Below the pieces are notes generated by a model. It ran no database searches, was not told the origin of the DNA, and worked only from the letters and a program-made list of their open reading frames with translations. The position numbers and the translations under genes were made by a program. Shown piece by piece: positions 14,873 to 23,736 of a stretch of DNA of 64,000 nt. Every line of letters starts with the position of its first letter. Position 1 is the first letter of the stretch. This DNA comes from CAZUMJ01 sp964621605 (GTDB taxonomy: Bacteria; Actinomycetota; Acidimicrobiia; Acidimicrobiales; Iamiaceae). The stretch is taken from NCBI GenBank assembly GCA_964621605.1, contig CAZUMJ010000001.1, forward strand, positions 62,001 through 126,000, in the 5' to 3' direction.

Positions 14873-16558
14873 ATGACCGTACGGCTCCACAGATCCTTTA
14901 GCAGTTTTGCGTTGGCCTTTGCCCTTGTGGCGGCGGTGATCAGCGTCGTAGCAGTGGCGGGTGCTCCACCCGGCCAGAGCGCCGACAGCGCCACCGTCAC
15001 CTATACGGCAACGCAGACGCTGCCGGTGCCCCCGGCATCGAGCTTCGCCGGCAGTGGCGGCGGTGACGGCTGGGGCATCGCGCTCAGCAGTGACCGGGTG
15101 TTCAACGTGTTCCACCACCAGACGACGATGAACGTCGCGTGCCACCTGCAGTCCGACGCCTCGGCTTGTTGGCCGTCGCCCGAGCGGGTCGAAGACGCGT
15201 CCAACAACGATTTTGCGACCACGGCACACCCGGGCCTCTGGCTCGACCAGGCCACCCAGAAGCTGTACGTGTTCGGCACGCGCACGAGCGACATCACCAG
15301 CGGTGTGGTGTGCATCGACACGGTGCTCGCCAACACGAGCACGAACCCGTTCTGCGGGTTCACCGCGCTGACCGCCGTCGGTGAGGGCGCACTTGGGTCG
15401 CACAGCTCCGTGGGTGCACCGGTCCTCGTGGGCAACAAGTGGTACGCCTTCAACTACGTCAACAGCGCGGCTGTGACCGGCACCAAGAACAAGCTGATGT
15501 GCTTCGACACGGCCACCAAGGCCGCGTGTGCCGGGCAGCCCTACGTCGTCGACGTGGGCGCCGGCGTCAACGGCGACAGCTACTACCCGACCCCGGGGGT
15601 CACCACGATGGGTAGCAACGTCGTGCTCGCCTCGACGTTCGGTGGCCAGCAGCGGCTGTCGTGCTTCGACACGCAGACCAACGCCAACTGCGCCGGCACC
15701 TGGCCGACGAACATCACGGGCTACGCGTCCGCGTACGGCGCACCGTTTCCGATGCTGACCGCGGCAGGTGTGGTCGTCGGTGTGTGTCTGCCGACCGGAA
15801 CCGACCCGTGCTTCAACACCACCGGCGCATCGGTCGCGACGCCCGGTGGCATGGCGGCAGCGGTCACGGGCACCTCCGGGTGGAGCGGCCAGGCGGTCGT
15901 GCTCGGCTCCCGGGTGTACATCCCCGACGGGAACGCCAACGCGGTCTCGTGCTTCGACTACGGCACCAACGCCTCGTGCGCCAACTACCCGAAGTCGATG
16001 GCAAACCTGAACTTGCTCTACAGCGTGAACGTCGATCCGCAACGTCCGAGCTGCCTCTGGGTCAACGCCGACGGTGGGTCCGCCCAGATCCAGAACTTCG
16101 ACGCCTACACGGGCGGTGCATGTGGGCAGGGCGGCATCCGGGTGCTTGCGAATCAGTTCGTGGCCCCAGCGGTGCAGTGCCAGCCGGCGACCTACACCTC
16201 GCTCGAGATCCTCGACCCGGCGCGCAACACCTACACCAACGGCATGATCGCCTTCCAGGATCTGAACGCGAACCCGATCCCGGGCATCCCCGACAAGCCG
16301 ATCGACGCGACGGGCAAGGTCGACCTCCAGGGGCTCAACCTCACCACAGCCCTCGGTCTCCCGCAGTTCCTCATCACGCTTGACGGTGCAGGGGCGACCG
16401 GTGCGGTCACGGTGAAACTCACCTGGACCGGCATCGACGACGCTGCCTGCGTCGGTAACGGGGTGACCAAGACAACCGCTCCCACCACACCGGTGGTCAA
16501 CCAGCCGGTTTCGCAGCCTGCGGCGCCGGTGCCCGCGTTGCCTCGCTACACGGGCTGA
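14873..16558 (+). CDS. Secreted propeller-like protein with C-terminal VPALPRYTG tag
   Basis: A 561-residue exported protein. A signal peptide occupies about 1-38. The body has recurring blocks of about 45-60 residues containing paired cysteines and CFD motifs (LMCFDTATKAACAG, LSCFDTQTNANCAG, VSCFDYGTNASCAN), each followed by Gly-rich strand segments. This suggests a disulfide-stabilised beta-propeller of roughly six to seven blades; that is inference from periodicity. It ends with PVVNQPVSQPAAP and the nonapeptide VPALPRYTG. ATG 14873 is chosen because GGAGGGCGGG precedes it; an upstream ATG at 14600 would mask the signal peptide. A strong terminator follows. Ligand or activity is unknown. 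Confidence 0.75.
   Translation: MTVRLHRSFSSFALAFALVAAVISVVAVAGAPPGQSADSATVTYTATQTLPVPPASSFAGSGGGDGWGIALSSDRVFNVFHHQTTMNVACHLQSDASACWPSPERVEDASNNDFATTAHPGLWLDQATQKLYVFGTRTSDITSGVVCIDTVLANTSTNPFCGFTALTAVGEGALGSHSSVGAPVLVGNKWYAFNYVNSAAVTGTKNKLMCFDTATKAACAGQPYVVDVGAGVNGDSYYPTPGVTTMGSNVVLASTFGGQQRLSCFDTQTNANCAGTWPTNITGYASAYGAPFPMLTAAGVVVGVCLPTGTDPCFNTTGASVATPGGMAAAVTGTSGWSGQAVVLGSRVYIPDGNANAVSCFDYGTNASCANYPKSMANLNLLYSVNVDPQRPSCLWVNADGGSAQIQNFDAYTGGACGQGGIRVLANQFVAPAVQCQPATYTSLEILDPARNTYTNGMIAFQDLNANPIPGIPDKPIDATGKVDLQGLNLTTALGLPQFLITLDGAGATGAVTVKLTWTGIDDAACVGNGVTKTTAPTTPVVNQPVSQPAAPVPALPRYTG
16529..16555 (+). other. C-terminal tag VPALPRYTG
   Basis: The last nine codons before the stop encode VPALPRYTG, the second of the four tagged termini. 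Confidence 0.8.
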
Positions 16559-16591
16559 GCTCGTGAGCGGCGGTGTACGCCGCTAGACCGT

Positions 16592-16635
16592 CGAAAGGGG
16601 TGCCTGTTCGCCGAAATGGACAGGCACCCCTTTCG
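16592..16635. terminator. Bidirectional intrinsic terminator
   Basis: A perfect 16-bp stem (CGAAAGGGGTGCCTGT and its complement) has a 12-nt loop. It lies between convergent genes ending at 16558 and 16645. The stem contains an AAAGGGG/CCCCTTT flank, so a U-rich arm is present in either direction. Confidence 0.85.
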
Positions 16636-16644
16636 CGTTCGGGC

Positions 16645-17583
16645 TCATGGAGCAGGGAACACCTCGCCCACGAGGTCCTCTGAGCGGGTCCACAACGCTC
16701 GCGCGGTGTCTGGGTCGAGCGCGTAGGAGCGCACGCCGTTCGGTGCGTCGGACCCGTCGTTGATCGGCGCGACGCCGCAGTCTTCGCAGTAGCGCCCGCC
16801 GACCGCTTCGCCGTCAGCGACGACTGCCGCCCACACTTCGGTCGCCGCTCCCTGCGGGACGGTCTTCCACTTGGTCTCATGCCCGGAACGCGCGGCGACG
16901 AGCTGCGCCATGGTCTCCTCGGTGAGGTGTCGACCCAACTCGGTGATGATGCCGCCGGGGTGCACCGCCGCGGCACGCGTGCCGCGGTCGCGCAGGCGTC
17001 GGTCGAGTTCTACCGCGAACAGCACGTTTGCGGTCTTCGCACGGCCGTAGGCGACCCAGGCGTCGTAGGGGGTTGTGGCGAATCCGGGGTCGGCGAGGTC
17101 GACGTCGCTGAACCGGTGTCCCGACGACGTGAGCATCACGACGCGGCCGCCGTCGCGTAGCGCGGGAAGGAGGCGGTTGACGACGACGAAATGGCCGAGG
17201 TGGTTCGTGCCGAACTGCAGCTCGAACCCGTCGGCGGTCTGGCCGAACGGGCAGGCCATGATGCCGGCGTTGCCGATGATCGCGTCGAGCGTCGGCGCGG
17301 CGGCCAGGACCTCATCGGTGAACCTGCGAGCCGACGCGAGTGAGGCGAGGTCGAGCTCGTAGAGCGTGACCCGGTCGAGGTCGACGCCGGCAGCCTCGAG
17401 GTTGGCGTGTGCCTTGTCTCGATCGCGGACTCCGCCGATGACCGACGCGCCGTGTGCGCACAGCGCCCGGGTCGCTTCGACACCCAGGCCGGCGGAGTTT
17501 CCCGTGATGAGGACGGTTTGTCCGGTGAGGTCGACACCTGCGAGGACGTCGTCGGTGGTCGAGGTTGCGTCGAAGGTAGGCAT
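16645..17583 (-). CDS. SDR-family oxidoreductase (retinol dehydrogenase-like)
   Basis: A 312-residue classical short-chain dehydrogenase. The cofactor motif TGNSAGLG lies near residue 28, GNAGIMA near 105, and the catalytic Ser (LTSSGHR) and YGRAK (YxxxK) follow. The C-terminal extension (WKTVPQGAATEVWAAV) is typical of the WW-oxidoreductase/retinol dehydrogenase-like subgroup. It probably uses NADP(H), since an Arg-rich GVRDRDK follows beta-2. The substrate is unknown. ATG 17583 gives MPTFDATS. It is convergent with the tagged secreted protein across a shared terminator. Confidence 0.85.
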   Translation of the reverse strand: MPTFDATSTTDDVLAGVDLTGQTVLITGNSAGLGVEATRALCAHGASVIGGVRDRDKAHANLEAAGVDLDRVTLYELDLASLASARRFTDEVLAAAPTLDAIIGNAGIMACPFGQTADGFELQFGTNHLGHFVVVNRLLPALRDGGRVVMLTSSGHRFSDVDLADPGFATTPYDAWVAYGRAKTANVLFAVELDRRLRDRGTRAAAVHPGGIITELGRHLTEETMAQLVAARSGHETKWKTVPQGAATEVWAAVVADGEAVGGRYCEDCGVAPINDGSDAPNGVRSYALDPDTARALWTRSEDLVGEVFPAP

Positions 17584-17722
17584 CGAGTGCCATCCTGACG
17601 CAGACGGCGTCCTGATGTGGCGCGGTGCCAGCGTCGTACCACGGGCATTCCACGCAGCAGCGACGGGCGTGCCCGCTGCGTGCACCCGGCCGTGGCGCGG
17701 CGCGCGGCGAGCGGACGGGTCG

Positions 17723-18301
17723 CTACGAGACGCCAGCGATCAGCTTCACCACCGCGATCACCTGGTCCTGGCTGACCGCGCCCGGCGGATTGTTGAACAT
17801 GATCTGCAGTTGACCTTCGGGGTAGATGAGGTACGCCCCGGTGCTCTCGTGGCCCGCGAGGGTCAGCTTGCGAAGGAACCCGGACGTCGTACCCGGGATG
17901 GTCAGGTCGGTGATGGTTCCGGTGCTGCGCAGGAAGCTGAGTTGTGCAGGCTTCATCGGGTCTTGTGTGGGGGTGTGGTAGCTCACCTGAACGCCGAAAC
18001 CGACCGTCGCGCTCTCCCACAGGCAGCCTTGGTCGGCGGCCCGGATGTTCTTGGCGATCGGGGTCCCGAGGGCGCTGCCGATGGCGTCGCTCGATGGGCT
18101 GTCACAGCCGTGCGCGCCTGGCCAGCCACCCCCGGCCGCCGCGTCGGAGTCGCTTGTGTCTGAGGCCGGAGCCGTTACGTGGGAGGACGCGCTGGTCGTG
18201 CTCGATGAGCTCGAACTGGAGCCACCCGAACTGCACGACGTGAACGTCAACGCCCCCAACGCCAACGCACCGCCAAAGAGAACCGCTCGTGAAGGTCGCA
18301 T
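17723..18301 (-). CDS. Lipoprotein, DUF3558-like
   Basis: A 192-residue lipoprotein. The signal peptide ends in the lipobox LTFTSC (acylated Cys near residue 23), followed by a poly-Ser linker and a globular domain with two cysteines (GCDSP and QGCLWES) and GTTSGFLRKLTLAGHES. The cysteine pair and general outline resemble the actinobacterial DUF3558 lipoproteins, but the match is modest. It is anchored to the outer face of the membrane. The function is unknown. Confidence 0.6.
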   Translation of the reverse strand: MRPSRAVLFGGALALGALTFTSCSSGGSSSSSSSTTSASSHVTAPASDTSDSDAAAGGGWPGAHGCDSPSSDAIGSALGTPIAKNIRAADQGCLWESATVGFGVQVSYHTPTQDPMKPAQLSFLRSTGTITDLTIPGTTSGFLRKLTLAGHESTGAYLIYPEGQLQIMFNNPPGAVSQDQVIAVVKLIAGVS

Positions 18302-18397
18302 AGGTGGAGCATCCGCGGATGCAATGCCGGGTGCAAGGGATTCGTGTGAAAGCACAACGATCCCACCGACGAATGGCCGAACAATGGCGTCACACCG

Positions 18398-19315
18398 TCA
18401 GCAGCCTTGCAGGATGCGCACGAGTGCCGCCTTCTCGCCCGCGGTTACCGGAAGTGCGTAGGCCCCGTGAATGGCCACCGTGCGTTCCGCGTAGGTGCAG
18501 TGGAACGCCGTGTTCGGGGGGAGCCATTCGTCCGCAAGGTCATCGCCCTTTTGCTCGTTCAGCGACCCAGACACGGCGATCAACACCGTCGGGTCGTTGG
18601 CGTAGTTGACGCGCTGCTCTTGTGACCATTGCCAGGCACCGAGTTGCCACGCAGCGTGGAGCGGGACGAGGTGATCGATCTGGATCTTGCTGGCGTGCGC
18701 CTTCTCGAACGGCATGCTGGTGCCGCTGTAGGGGTCTTGCAGGGTGCCGGAGACGACCACGCAGTTGTGCGTTCCGGGCCTGAAGGTGATGTTCGTCAGG
18801 GCGTGCTGAAGGATGTCGTCGCGGGTCCCGCAGCCGTTGTGGCCGTAGAGGTCGTCGTTGTCGTCGGTCCACGCGGGCCCGAAGTCGCCGGTGCGGTCAT
18901 AGGGGTGGGAGGTGTCTTTGGTGCCGACCGGCAGCGAGTTGAGGGTCGCCAATGCAGCGCTGCCCGCACCGGGCGCGCTCGGAGGCGGCTCGACACGCGG
19001 GGCCGGAACGCCGGTGGTGGGAGGCGCCGGGGGCAGCGTGGTCGTGGGCGGTGGCGTCCCCGGAGGCGAGGTGCTCGTCGGTGCGCGCACAAGGGTGGAC
19101 GCGGGGGTGGTCGAGGTCTGTTGGGCAGCGATCGAAGGGGAGTCGACGGGCGCTGCCTGATCGGTGCCGGTCGACGATGGCTCGGCGCCGTTGGCGAGCG
19201 AGACCACGACGGCCACGAGCAGCGCGACGACGGCAAGCTGCACGACCGCCGGCCAACTCCTGAAGCGCCTCCAGGCCCGATGCCAGCCGGGTGGACGTGT
19301 GGCATTTCTGGCCAT
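18398..19315 (-). CDS. Membrane-tethered/secreted HNH-family nuclease (DUF1524)
   Basis: A 305-residue protein. A basic N-terminus and hydrophobic helix (about 24-42) form an anchor or uncleaved signal, and a Thr/Pro-rich linker follows to about 125. The C-terminal domain matches DUF1524/GmrSD-C HNH nucleases: GCGTRDDILQ, SGTLQDPYSG, the catalytic IDHLVPL, ANDPTVLIAV and the NEQKGDDLADEWLPP metal/DNA site. Cysteines at GCGT, HNCVVV, FHCTY and the terminal LQGC suggest extracellular disulfides. By family it is a DNA (or RNA) nuclease acting outside the cell, for nutrient scavenging or competition. No immunity gene is apparent beside it. Confidence 0.8.
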   Translation of the reverse strand: MARNATRPPGWHRAWRRFRSWPAVVQLAVVALLVAVVVSLANGAEPSSTGTDQAAPVDSPSIAAQQTSTTPASTLVRAPTSTSPPGTPPPTTTLPPAPPTTGVPAPRVEPPPSAPGAGSAALATLNSLPVGTKDTSHPYDRTGDFGPAWTDDNDDLYGHNGCGTRDDILQHALTNITFRPGTHNCVVVSGTLQDPYSGTSMPFEKAHASKIQIDHLVPLHAAWQLGAWQWSQEQRVNYANDPTVLIAVSGSLNEQKGDDLADEWLPPNTAFHCTYAERTVAIHGAYALPVTAGEKAALVRILQGC

Positions 19316-19395
19316 GACGGCCTTCCCTCCCCGAGAACTGCGACCTGCCGGACCTTACCGACCCGCGCTGTGTCCCAGCCGGGCAGACTGAGGTC

Positions 19396-19812
19396 GTGAC
19401 CGATGCATCGCCCGGATTCCCGCCTGCTCGCAACGTCCTGGGCGGTGAGCTCGAACCATGCGGTGTCGACCCACTCACCGGCTTCTACCGTGACGGCTGT
19501 TGCAATTCGGGGCCCGAAGACGTCGGCAGCCACACCATCTGCGCGGTGGTGACCGCAGAGTTCCTCGCCCACCAGCGCAGCGTGGGCAACGACCTGTCCA
19601 CCCCCGCACCGCAGTACCGGTTTCCGGGGCTGCAGCCAGGCGACCGCTGGTGCGTCACCGCCGTCAACTGGCTGCGTGCCCACCTCGACGGCGCTGCGGC
19701 GCCGGTGGTGCTCGCATCGACGCACGAGCGCGTGCTCGAGCTCGTGCCCCTAGACGTGCTGCGGCTCTACGAGGTCGACGTGCCCGCCGACCCAGGTGAG
19801 CTGGATGTCTAG
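19396..19812 (+). CDS. DUF2237 family protein
   Basis: A 138-residue cytoplasmic protein matching DUF2237 along its length: NVLGGELEPCGVDPLTGFYR, then CNSGPEDVGSHTICAVVTAE, FLAHQRSVGNDLSTP and FPGLQPGDRWCVTAVNWL. The family is small and conserved but its biochemical function is not known; conserved Cys, Asp and His suggest a metal or active site. It is divergent from the nuclease gene (80 bp apart), so the two may share a promoter region. The GTG start gives the family N-terminus. Confidence 0.85.
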   Translation: MTDASPGFPPARNVLGGELEPCGVDPLTGFYRDGCCNSGPEDVGSHTICAVVTAEFLAHQRSVGNDLSTPAPQYRFPGLQPGDRWCVTAVNWLRAHLDGAAAPVVLASTHERVLELVPLDVLRLYEVDVPADPGELDV

Positions 19813-19851
19813 GCGCGCGGCCTGACGCGAGCGACAGAACGGTCGGCGGCG

Positions 19852-20805
19852 TCAGCCGGCGTGCGCGGCGCCGCGGTGGCGGAGCTTGTGCACCTGTTCG
19901 ACGACCACCACGATCACGGCCCCGACGATGATGCCGAGCACCGCGGCGCCGAAGGTTGCGGTGAGCCACCCTGCAACCCCACCGACCGGGCCGAGCGCGT
20001 GCGCCACAGACTCCTGCAGGTGGTGGACCGTCGTGTACGGCCAGTGCCAGCCGAGGTCGTCGAGGCCGGTGAGCAGGATGTGGCCGCCGACCCACAGCAT
20101 CGCCACCATGCCGACCCAAGAGAGCGTGCTCAGCACCTTGGGCATCGCGGTCACCATCGCCTCGCCGAGCTTCGCGCTGCCAGCCCGGCCGCCCTGCGCG
20201 ATGCGCAGACCCACGTCGTCCATCTTCACGATCACGGCTACGACGCCGTAGACGAGGATCGTCAACACGATGGCGACCAGTACGAGGGCACCGATACGCG
20301 AGGGCAACGCCGTGTGGGCCACCTCGTCGAGGGCGATCATCATGATCTCTGTCGAGAGGATCAGGTCGGTGCGCACCGCGCCGGCCACCATCTGCTTCTC
20401 GCGTTCCGGCCCTTCGAGCAGGACCGGCTCGGCGTCTGCCGCTTCGTGGTGGGCGAGCTTCTCCCAGAGCTTCTCGGCGCCCTCGAAGCAGAGGAAGGAA
20501 CCGCCGGCCATCAGGATCGGCGTCAGGGCCCAGTCGGCGAACTGGCTGAGGAGGAGCGCCACCGGGAGGATGATCAGCAGCTTGTTGCGCAGCGAACCGA
20601 TCGCGATCTGTTTGATGACCGGCAGTTCTCGGGACGGGTCGAACCCGTCGAGGTAGCGCGGGGTGACCGCCGTGTCGTCGACGACGACGCCCGCGGCCTT
20701 GGCCCCGGCACGCCCGGCGGCGGCGCCGACGTCGTCGATCGATGCAGCGGCGACCTTCGCGATCGCGGCGATGTCGTCGAGCAGGGCGGCTAGCCCACCT
20801 GCCAC
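19852..20805 (-). CDS. DUF808 family membrane protein
   Basis: A 317-residue inner-membrane protein of the DUF808 (YedI) family. The N-terminus AGGLAALLDDIAAIAKVAA with ASIDDVGAAAGRAG is diagnostic. Hydrophobic segments follow at about 85-105, 165-195, 235-255 and 275-305, separated by a cytoplasmic EGAEKLWEKL region. The function is unknown. GTG 20805 is chosen because GGGAG lies about 8 bases upstream and the family normally begins at this AGGLLALLDD motif; ATG 20841 is possible. It is convergent with the DUF2237 gene. Confidence 0.85.
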   Translation of the reverse strand: MAGGLAALLDDIAAIAKVAAASIDDVGAAAGRAGAKAAGVVVDDTAVTPRYLDGFDPSRELPVIKQIAIGSLRNKLLIILPVALLLSQFADWALTPILMAGGSFLCFEGAEKLWEKLAHHEAADAEPVLLEGPEREKQMVAGAVRTDLILSTEIMMIALDEVAHTALPSRIGALVLVAIVLTILVYGVVAVIVKMDDVGLRIAQGGRAGSAKLGEAMVTAMPKVLSTLSWVGMVAMLWVGGHILLTGLDDLGWHWPYTTVHHLQESVAHALGPVGGVAGWLTATFGAAVLGIIVGAVIVVVVEQVHKLRHRGAAHAG

Positions 20806-20928
20806 AGCTACGTCTCCCGTGTCGTCTGCTTGGTGCACCACCGGGGGGCGGTCGTACTACTCCAGCACATCGAAGCGGCGGGCCGGCCATCGTCGCTCGG
20901 CGCAGCAGCCGACGTGCTCGACGGCGTC

Positions 20929-22278
20929 TCAGCTGATGGTCGGCGCGTGGCCTTCGACGGAGCGGATCCGCTCTCGCAGGCGTTCCGCGAGCGCGGTGCG
21001 CAGCGGTCGGTAAGAGGACGCGTGTGCCAGGTTGGTTCGCTGGTGCGGGTCGATGTCGTTGTCGTAGAGGTGCGTGACCCGATAGCTCGCGGCACCTGGG
21101 CGGAGGTGCCCGGCGAGCGGGTTGCGCGTGGGCGCGCGCACGCCGAGGGTGTAGCGCTCGGTGCGCAGTGCCCGCCCGATCTGCGATTCGCTGATCTGCA
21201 CGAGCAGCTCCTGTCGGGCTGCGGGGGGCTGGAGGAGCGAGGCTTGTAGGGGTGCACCGGGGAGGTCGCTGAACGATGAACCCGGCGCACCGGCCGCGGT
21301 GAGCAGGGTCGGCACGAGGTCGAGGTGGCTGACGATGCCGTCGTGCCGGCTACCACTGGCGAAGCCAGGCCCGGCGATCACGAGGGGGACGCGGATCGAG
21401 GCATCGTGCGGGCTGCGCTTGTACTCCAGGTTGCGGGTCCGAAAGTGCGAGCCGTGGTCGCTCGTGAAGATCACGACGGTGTTGTCGAGCACGCCTCGGC
21501 CCGCGAGCGCGTCGAGCACGCGGCCCAGGTTCGCGTCGATGCTGGCGCAGGCCGCCAGGTACTGGGCGTAGTTCCAGCGCCAATCGCCACGCCATCGGGA
21601 GAGGTCACCGGGCACGTCGAAGGCACGGAACCGCTTCGCCCACCCGCGAGGACCGATGGTGCGCATCCTGTCGTTCTGATGATGGGGTTCGAGAAACGAC
21701 AGCCACAGCAGGAACGGCCGTTCGTCGCGGAAGCGTCCGAGCCTGTCGATCGCGACGTCGGTGACGGCGTCGACTCGATAGCCGGAGAGCTCGATGCGCT
21801 CGCCGTCCTCATCGAAGAGGTGACCGCCGTAGGCGCCTGAGGTGAGCTCGAGCGCGTCGGCGGCCGCCCAGACGTCGCGGTAGCCGCCACGTCGGGCAGG
21901 TGGAACCGGACCGCGCTCGTGGCGCTGCGCTTGGCGTGGCGCGGGCAGGCCGGGCCCCCGATCGGACGCAAGGTGCCACTTCCCGACGTACCCGGTCTGG
22001 TAGCCGAGGTCCGCGAGCAGGGTTGCCGCCGTCGGCACGTCGTCGGGGAGGGCAAGCCCGTTGCGCCAGCATCCGATCTGTGTGGGATAGCGACCGGTCT
22101 GCATCGCGGCGCGCGCGGGCCCGCACACGGGCTGCACGGTGAACGCTCGGTCGTACGCGGTTCCGCGCGCGGCGAGCGCGTCGAGCACCGGGGTGACCGG
22201 GAGGCGCTGCCCGAACACCCCGCACGAGTCGGGGCGCTGCTGGTCGCTCATCACCACGACCACGTTCGGTGGTGCCAT
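20929..22278 (-). CDS. Type I sulfatase
   Basis: A 449-residue alkaline-phosphatase-superfamily sulfatase. SDQQRPDS gives metal-binding aspartate and glutamine, and C52-G-P-A-R56 is the CxPxR signature in which Cys is converted to formylglycine. GKWHLAS and FTSDHGSH supply further metal and substrate ligands. Without a visible signal peptide it is probably cytoplasmic. It hydrolyses a sulfate ester of unknown identity (carbohydrate, choline or aryl). No formylglycine-generating enzyme is in the window. Its start is divergent from the Thr-rich secreted protein. Confidence 0.88.
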   Translation of the reverse strand: MAPPNVVVVMSDQQRPDSCGVFGQRLPVTPVLDALAARGTAYDRAFTVQPVCGPARAAMQTGRYPTQIGCWRNGLALPDDVPTAATLLADLGYQTGYVGKWHLASDRGPGLPAPRQAQRHERGPVPPARRGGYRDVWAAADALELTSGAYGGHLFDEDGERIELSGYRVDAVTDVAIDRLGRFRDERPFLLWLSFLEPHHQNDRMRTIGPRGWAKRFRAFDVPGDLSRWRGDWRWNYAQYLAACASIDANLGRVLDALAGRGVLDNTVVIFTSDHGSHFRTRNLEYKRSPHDASIRVPLVIAGPGFASGSRHDGIVSHLDLVPTLLTAAGAPGSSFSDLPGAPLQASLLQPPAARQELLVQISESQIGRALRTERYTLGVRAPTRNPLAGHLRPGAASYRVTHLYDNDIDPHQRTNLAHASSYRPLRTALAERLRERIRSVEGHAPTIS

Positions 22279-22455
22279 CGTCGGAGGTTACGGCCGTTGC
22301 CGGCGGGGCGCCGCAAGGCCCAAGCCCTCATCCGTGCGCTGGATGTTGGTGCGGAGGCGCTCGAACGTGCGGGAGGCGACGTACCGTCGGGCGAGGTTCG
22401 TTGCGTTCCAGGGAGCTACATTGCGTGTCGGTCTTGTGTGGGGAGGGGAGGCATC

Positions 22456-23736
22456 GTGCGTCGACGGGCACTTGTGACGGTGGGGTTCGGGGCGGCAATG
22501 GGTGTCGCTGCGCTCGCGGCGGTCGCGCCGATTGCGCTCGGTGCGCCACCGACGACGCCGGTGCGTGTCGCGGACGCCTTCAGCTTCGGCGCCGGTGCGC
22601 AGGTCGACCACACGGTCTGCCTCGATGGGGTCTCCCTGGTGAGCCTCAGTGCGGGCACGACGAGCGCACCGTTCGACGTCGAGGTGGGCGACCACCACGT
22701 GCAGCTGTTCGACGGCACCGGTGCAGATTGCGCCACGGCGCAGTACCCAGAGGTCGACACGACGGTCACCGTTCCCGACGTTGATCAGGCCACGTTGTTC
22801 CTGTACTGGACACGTGACGAACAGTCGGCGACGGTGCTCGCGGACGACCTGTCGTGCCCACAGAACGGCAACGGGCGTCTCGTCGTGCGCTACGGCGCCG
22901 CGTTCCCGACGGACCAGAGCGACCCGCCGATCGATGTGGTCGGTACTCCTACGGGGGGGAGCGAGACCACGCTGGTGTCGAACGTGCTGGCGGGCAACCA
23001 GGGCGCGGCCGAGCTGGCGCCGGGGACGTACATGGACGTGAGCGAGAACTACCACGACTCCGGCTTTCCCATCCAGGACGACAGCGACCTCACGCTGGCG
23101 GCGAACACGGTCACCTTCCGGACCCTGTACGGCGGTGCCGACGGTGGGGTCGGCAGTTGGGACGTGACGGTGCCGCTGCGCTGCCAGCAGCCGACGACCA
23201 CGACGTTGCCGACGACGACGACCTCGTCGACCACGACGACGTCGACCACGACCACGTCGACCACGTCGACGCCCACGACGACGGTTGCGCCGACGACGAC
23301 GACCACGTCGACGACTACGACGACGGTNNNNNNNNNNNNNNNNNNNNNNNNNNNNNNNNNNNNNNNNNNNNNNNNNNNNNNNNNNNNNNNNNNNNNNNNN
23401 NNNNNNNNNNNNNNNNNNNNNNNNNNNACGACGACGGTTGCGCCGACGACGACGACCACGTCGACGACTACGACGACGGTCGCGCCGACGACGACCACGT
23501 CGACGACGACCACGACGGTCGCGCCGACCACGACCACGTCGACCACCACCTCGACGACCACGACGACGGTCGCGCCGACGACCACCACCTCGACGACGGT
23601 GCCACCTCCGACGTCGACCGCACCGTCCACCAGCACGTCGATTGCACCCACGACAACCGTGCCTCCGACGACCGTGGTCGTGACCGACGCGCGCGCGGCG
23701 GTGCCCGTGCCGGCGCTTCCCACCTACACCGGCTGA
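22456..23736 (+). CDS. Secreted DUF4397-like Thr-rich protein with C-terminal VPALPTYTG tag
   Basis: A 426-codon frame interrupted by a 100-N gap. A signal peptide (about 1-31) precedes a beta-rich region: VRVADAFSFGAGAQVDHTVC fits DUF4397, followed by a second strand-rich part to about residue 245 with two further cysteines. A long Thr/Ser/Val-Ala-Pro repeat (about 250-400, units like TTTTVAPTTTTST) forms an extracellular stalk, likely O-glycosylated. The protein ends VPVPALPTYTG. GTG 22456 follows GGGAGGGGAGG. The gap lies inside the stalk; both the 100-N length and an overlap merge (153 nt removed) keep the frame. The binding partner is unknown. Confidence 0.7.
   Translation: MRRRALVTVGFGAAMGVAALAAVAPIALGAPPTTPVRVADAFSFGAGAQVDHTVCLDGVSLVSLSAGTTSAPFDVEVGDHHVQLFDGTGADCATAQYPEVDTTVTVPDVDQATLFLYWTRDEQSATVLADDLSCPQNGNGRLVVRYGAAFPTDQSDPPIDVVGTPTGGSETTLVSNVLAGNQGAAELAPGTYMDVSENYHDSGFPIQDDSDLTLAANTVTFRTLYGGADGGVGSWDVTVPLRCQQPTTTTLPTTTTSSTTTTSTTTTSTTSTPTTTVAPTTTTTSTTTTTXXXXXXXXXXXXXXXXXXXXXXXXXXXXXXXXXXTTTVAPTTTTTSTTTTTVAPTTTTSTTTTTVAPTTTTSTTTSTTTTTVAPTTTTSTTVPPPTSTAPSTSTSIAPTTTVPPTTVVVTDARAAVPVPALPTYTG
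23203..23615 (+). repeat. Thr-rich coding repeat
   Basis: ACGACGACG-type trinucleotides alternate with GTCGCGCCG blocks, encoding T-runs punctuated by VAP. It is purine/pyrimidine patterned and collapses assemblies. The 53 nt left of the gap (23275-23327) equal the 53 nt right of it (23428-23480). Confidence 0.85.
23328..23427. other. Assembly gap (100 N)
   Basis: A placeholder gap inside the Thr-rich repeat. Identical 53-mers on both sides imply overlapping contig ends or an unresolved repeat number. Confidence 0.95.
23707..23733 (+). other. C-terminal tag VPALPTYTG
   Basis: The last nine codons before the stop encode VPALPTYTG, the third of the four tagged termini. Confidence 0.8.

Noticed and set aside
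23203..23615. CRISPR or non-coding satellite
   Set aside because: The repeat is in frame inside a secreted protein gene and encodes a Thr-rich stalk that continues to a conserved C-terminus.
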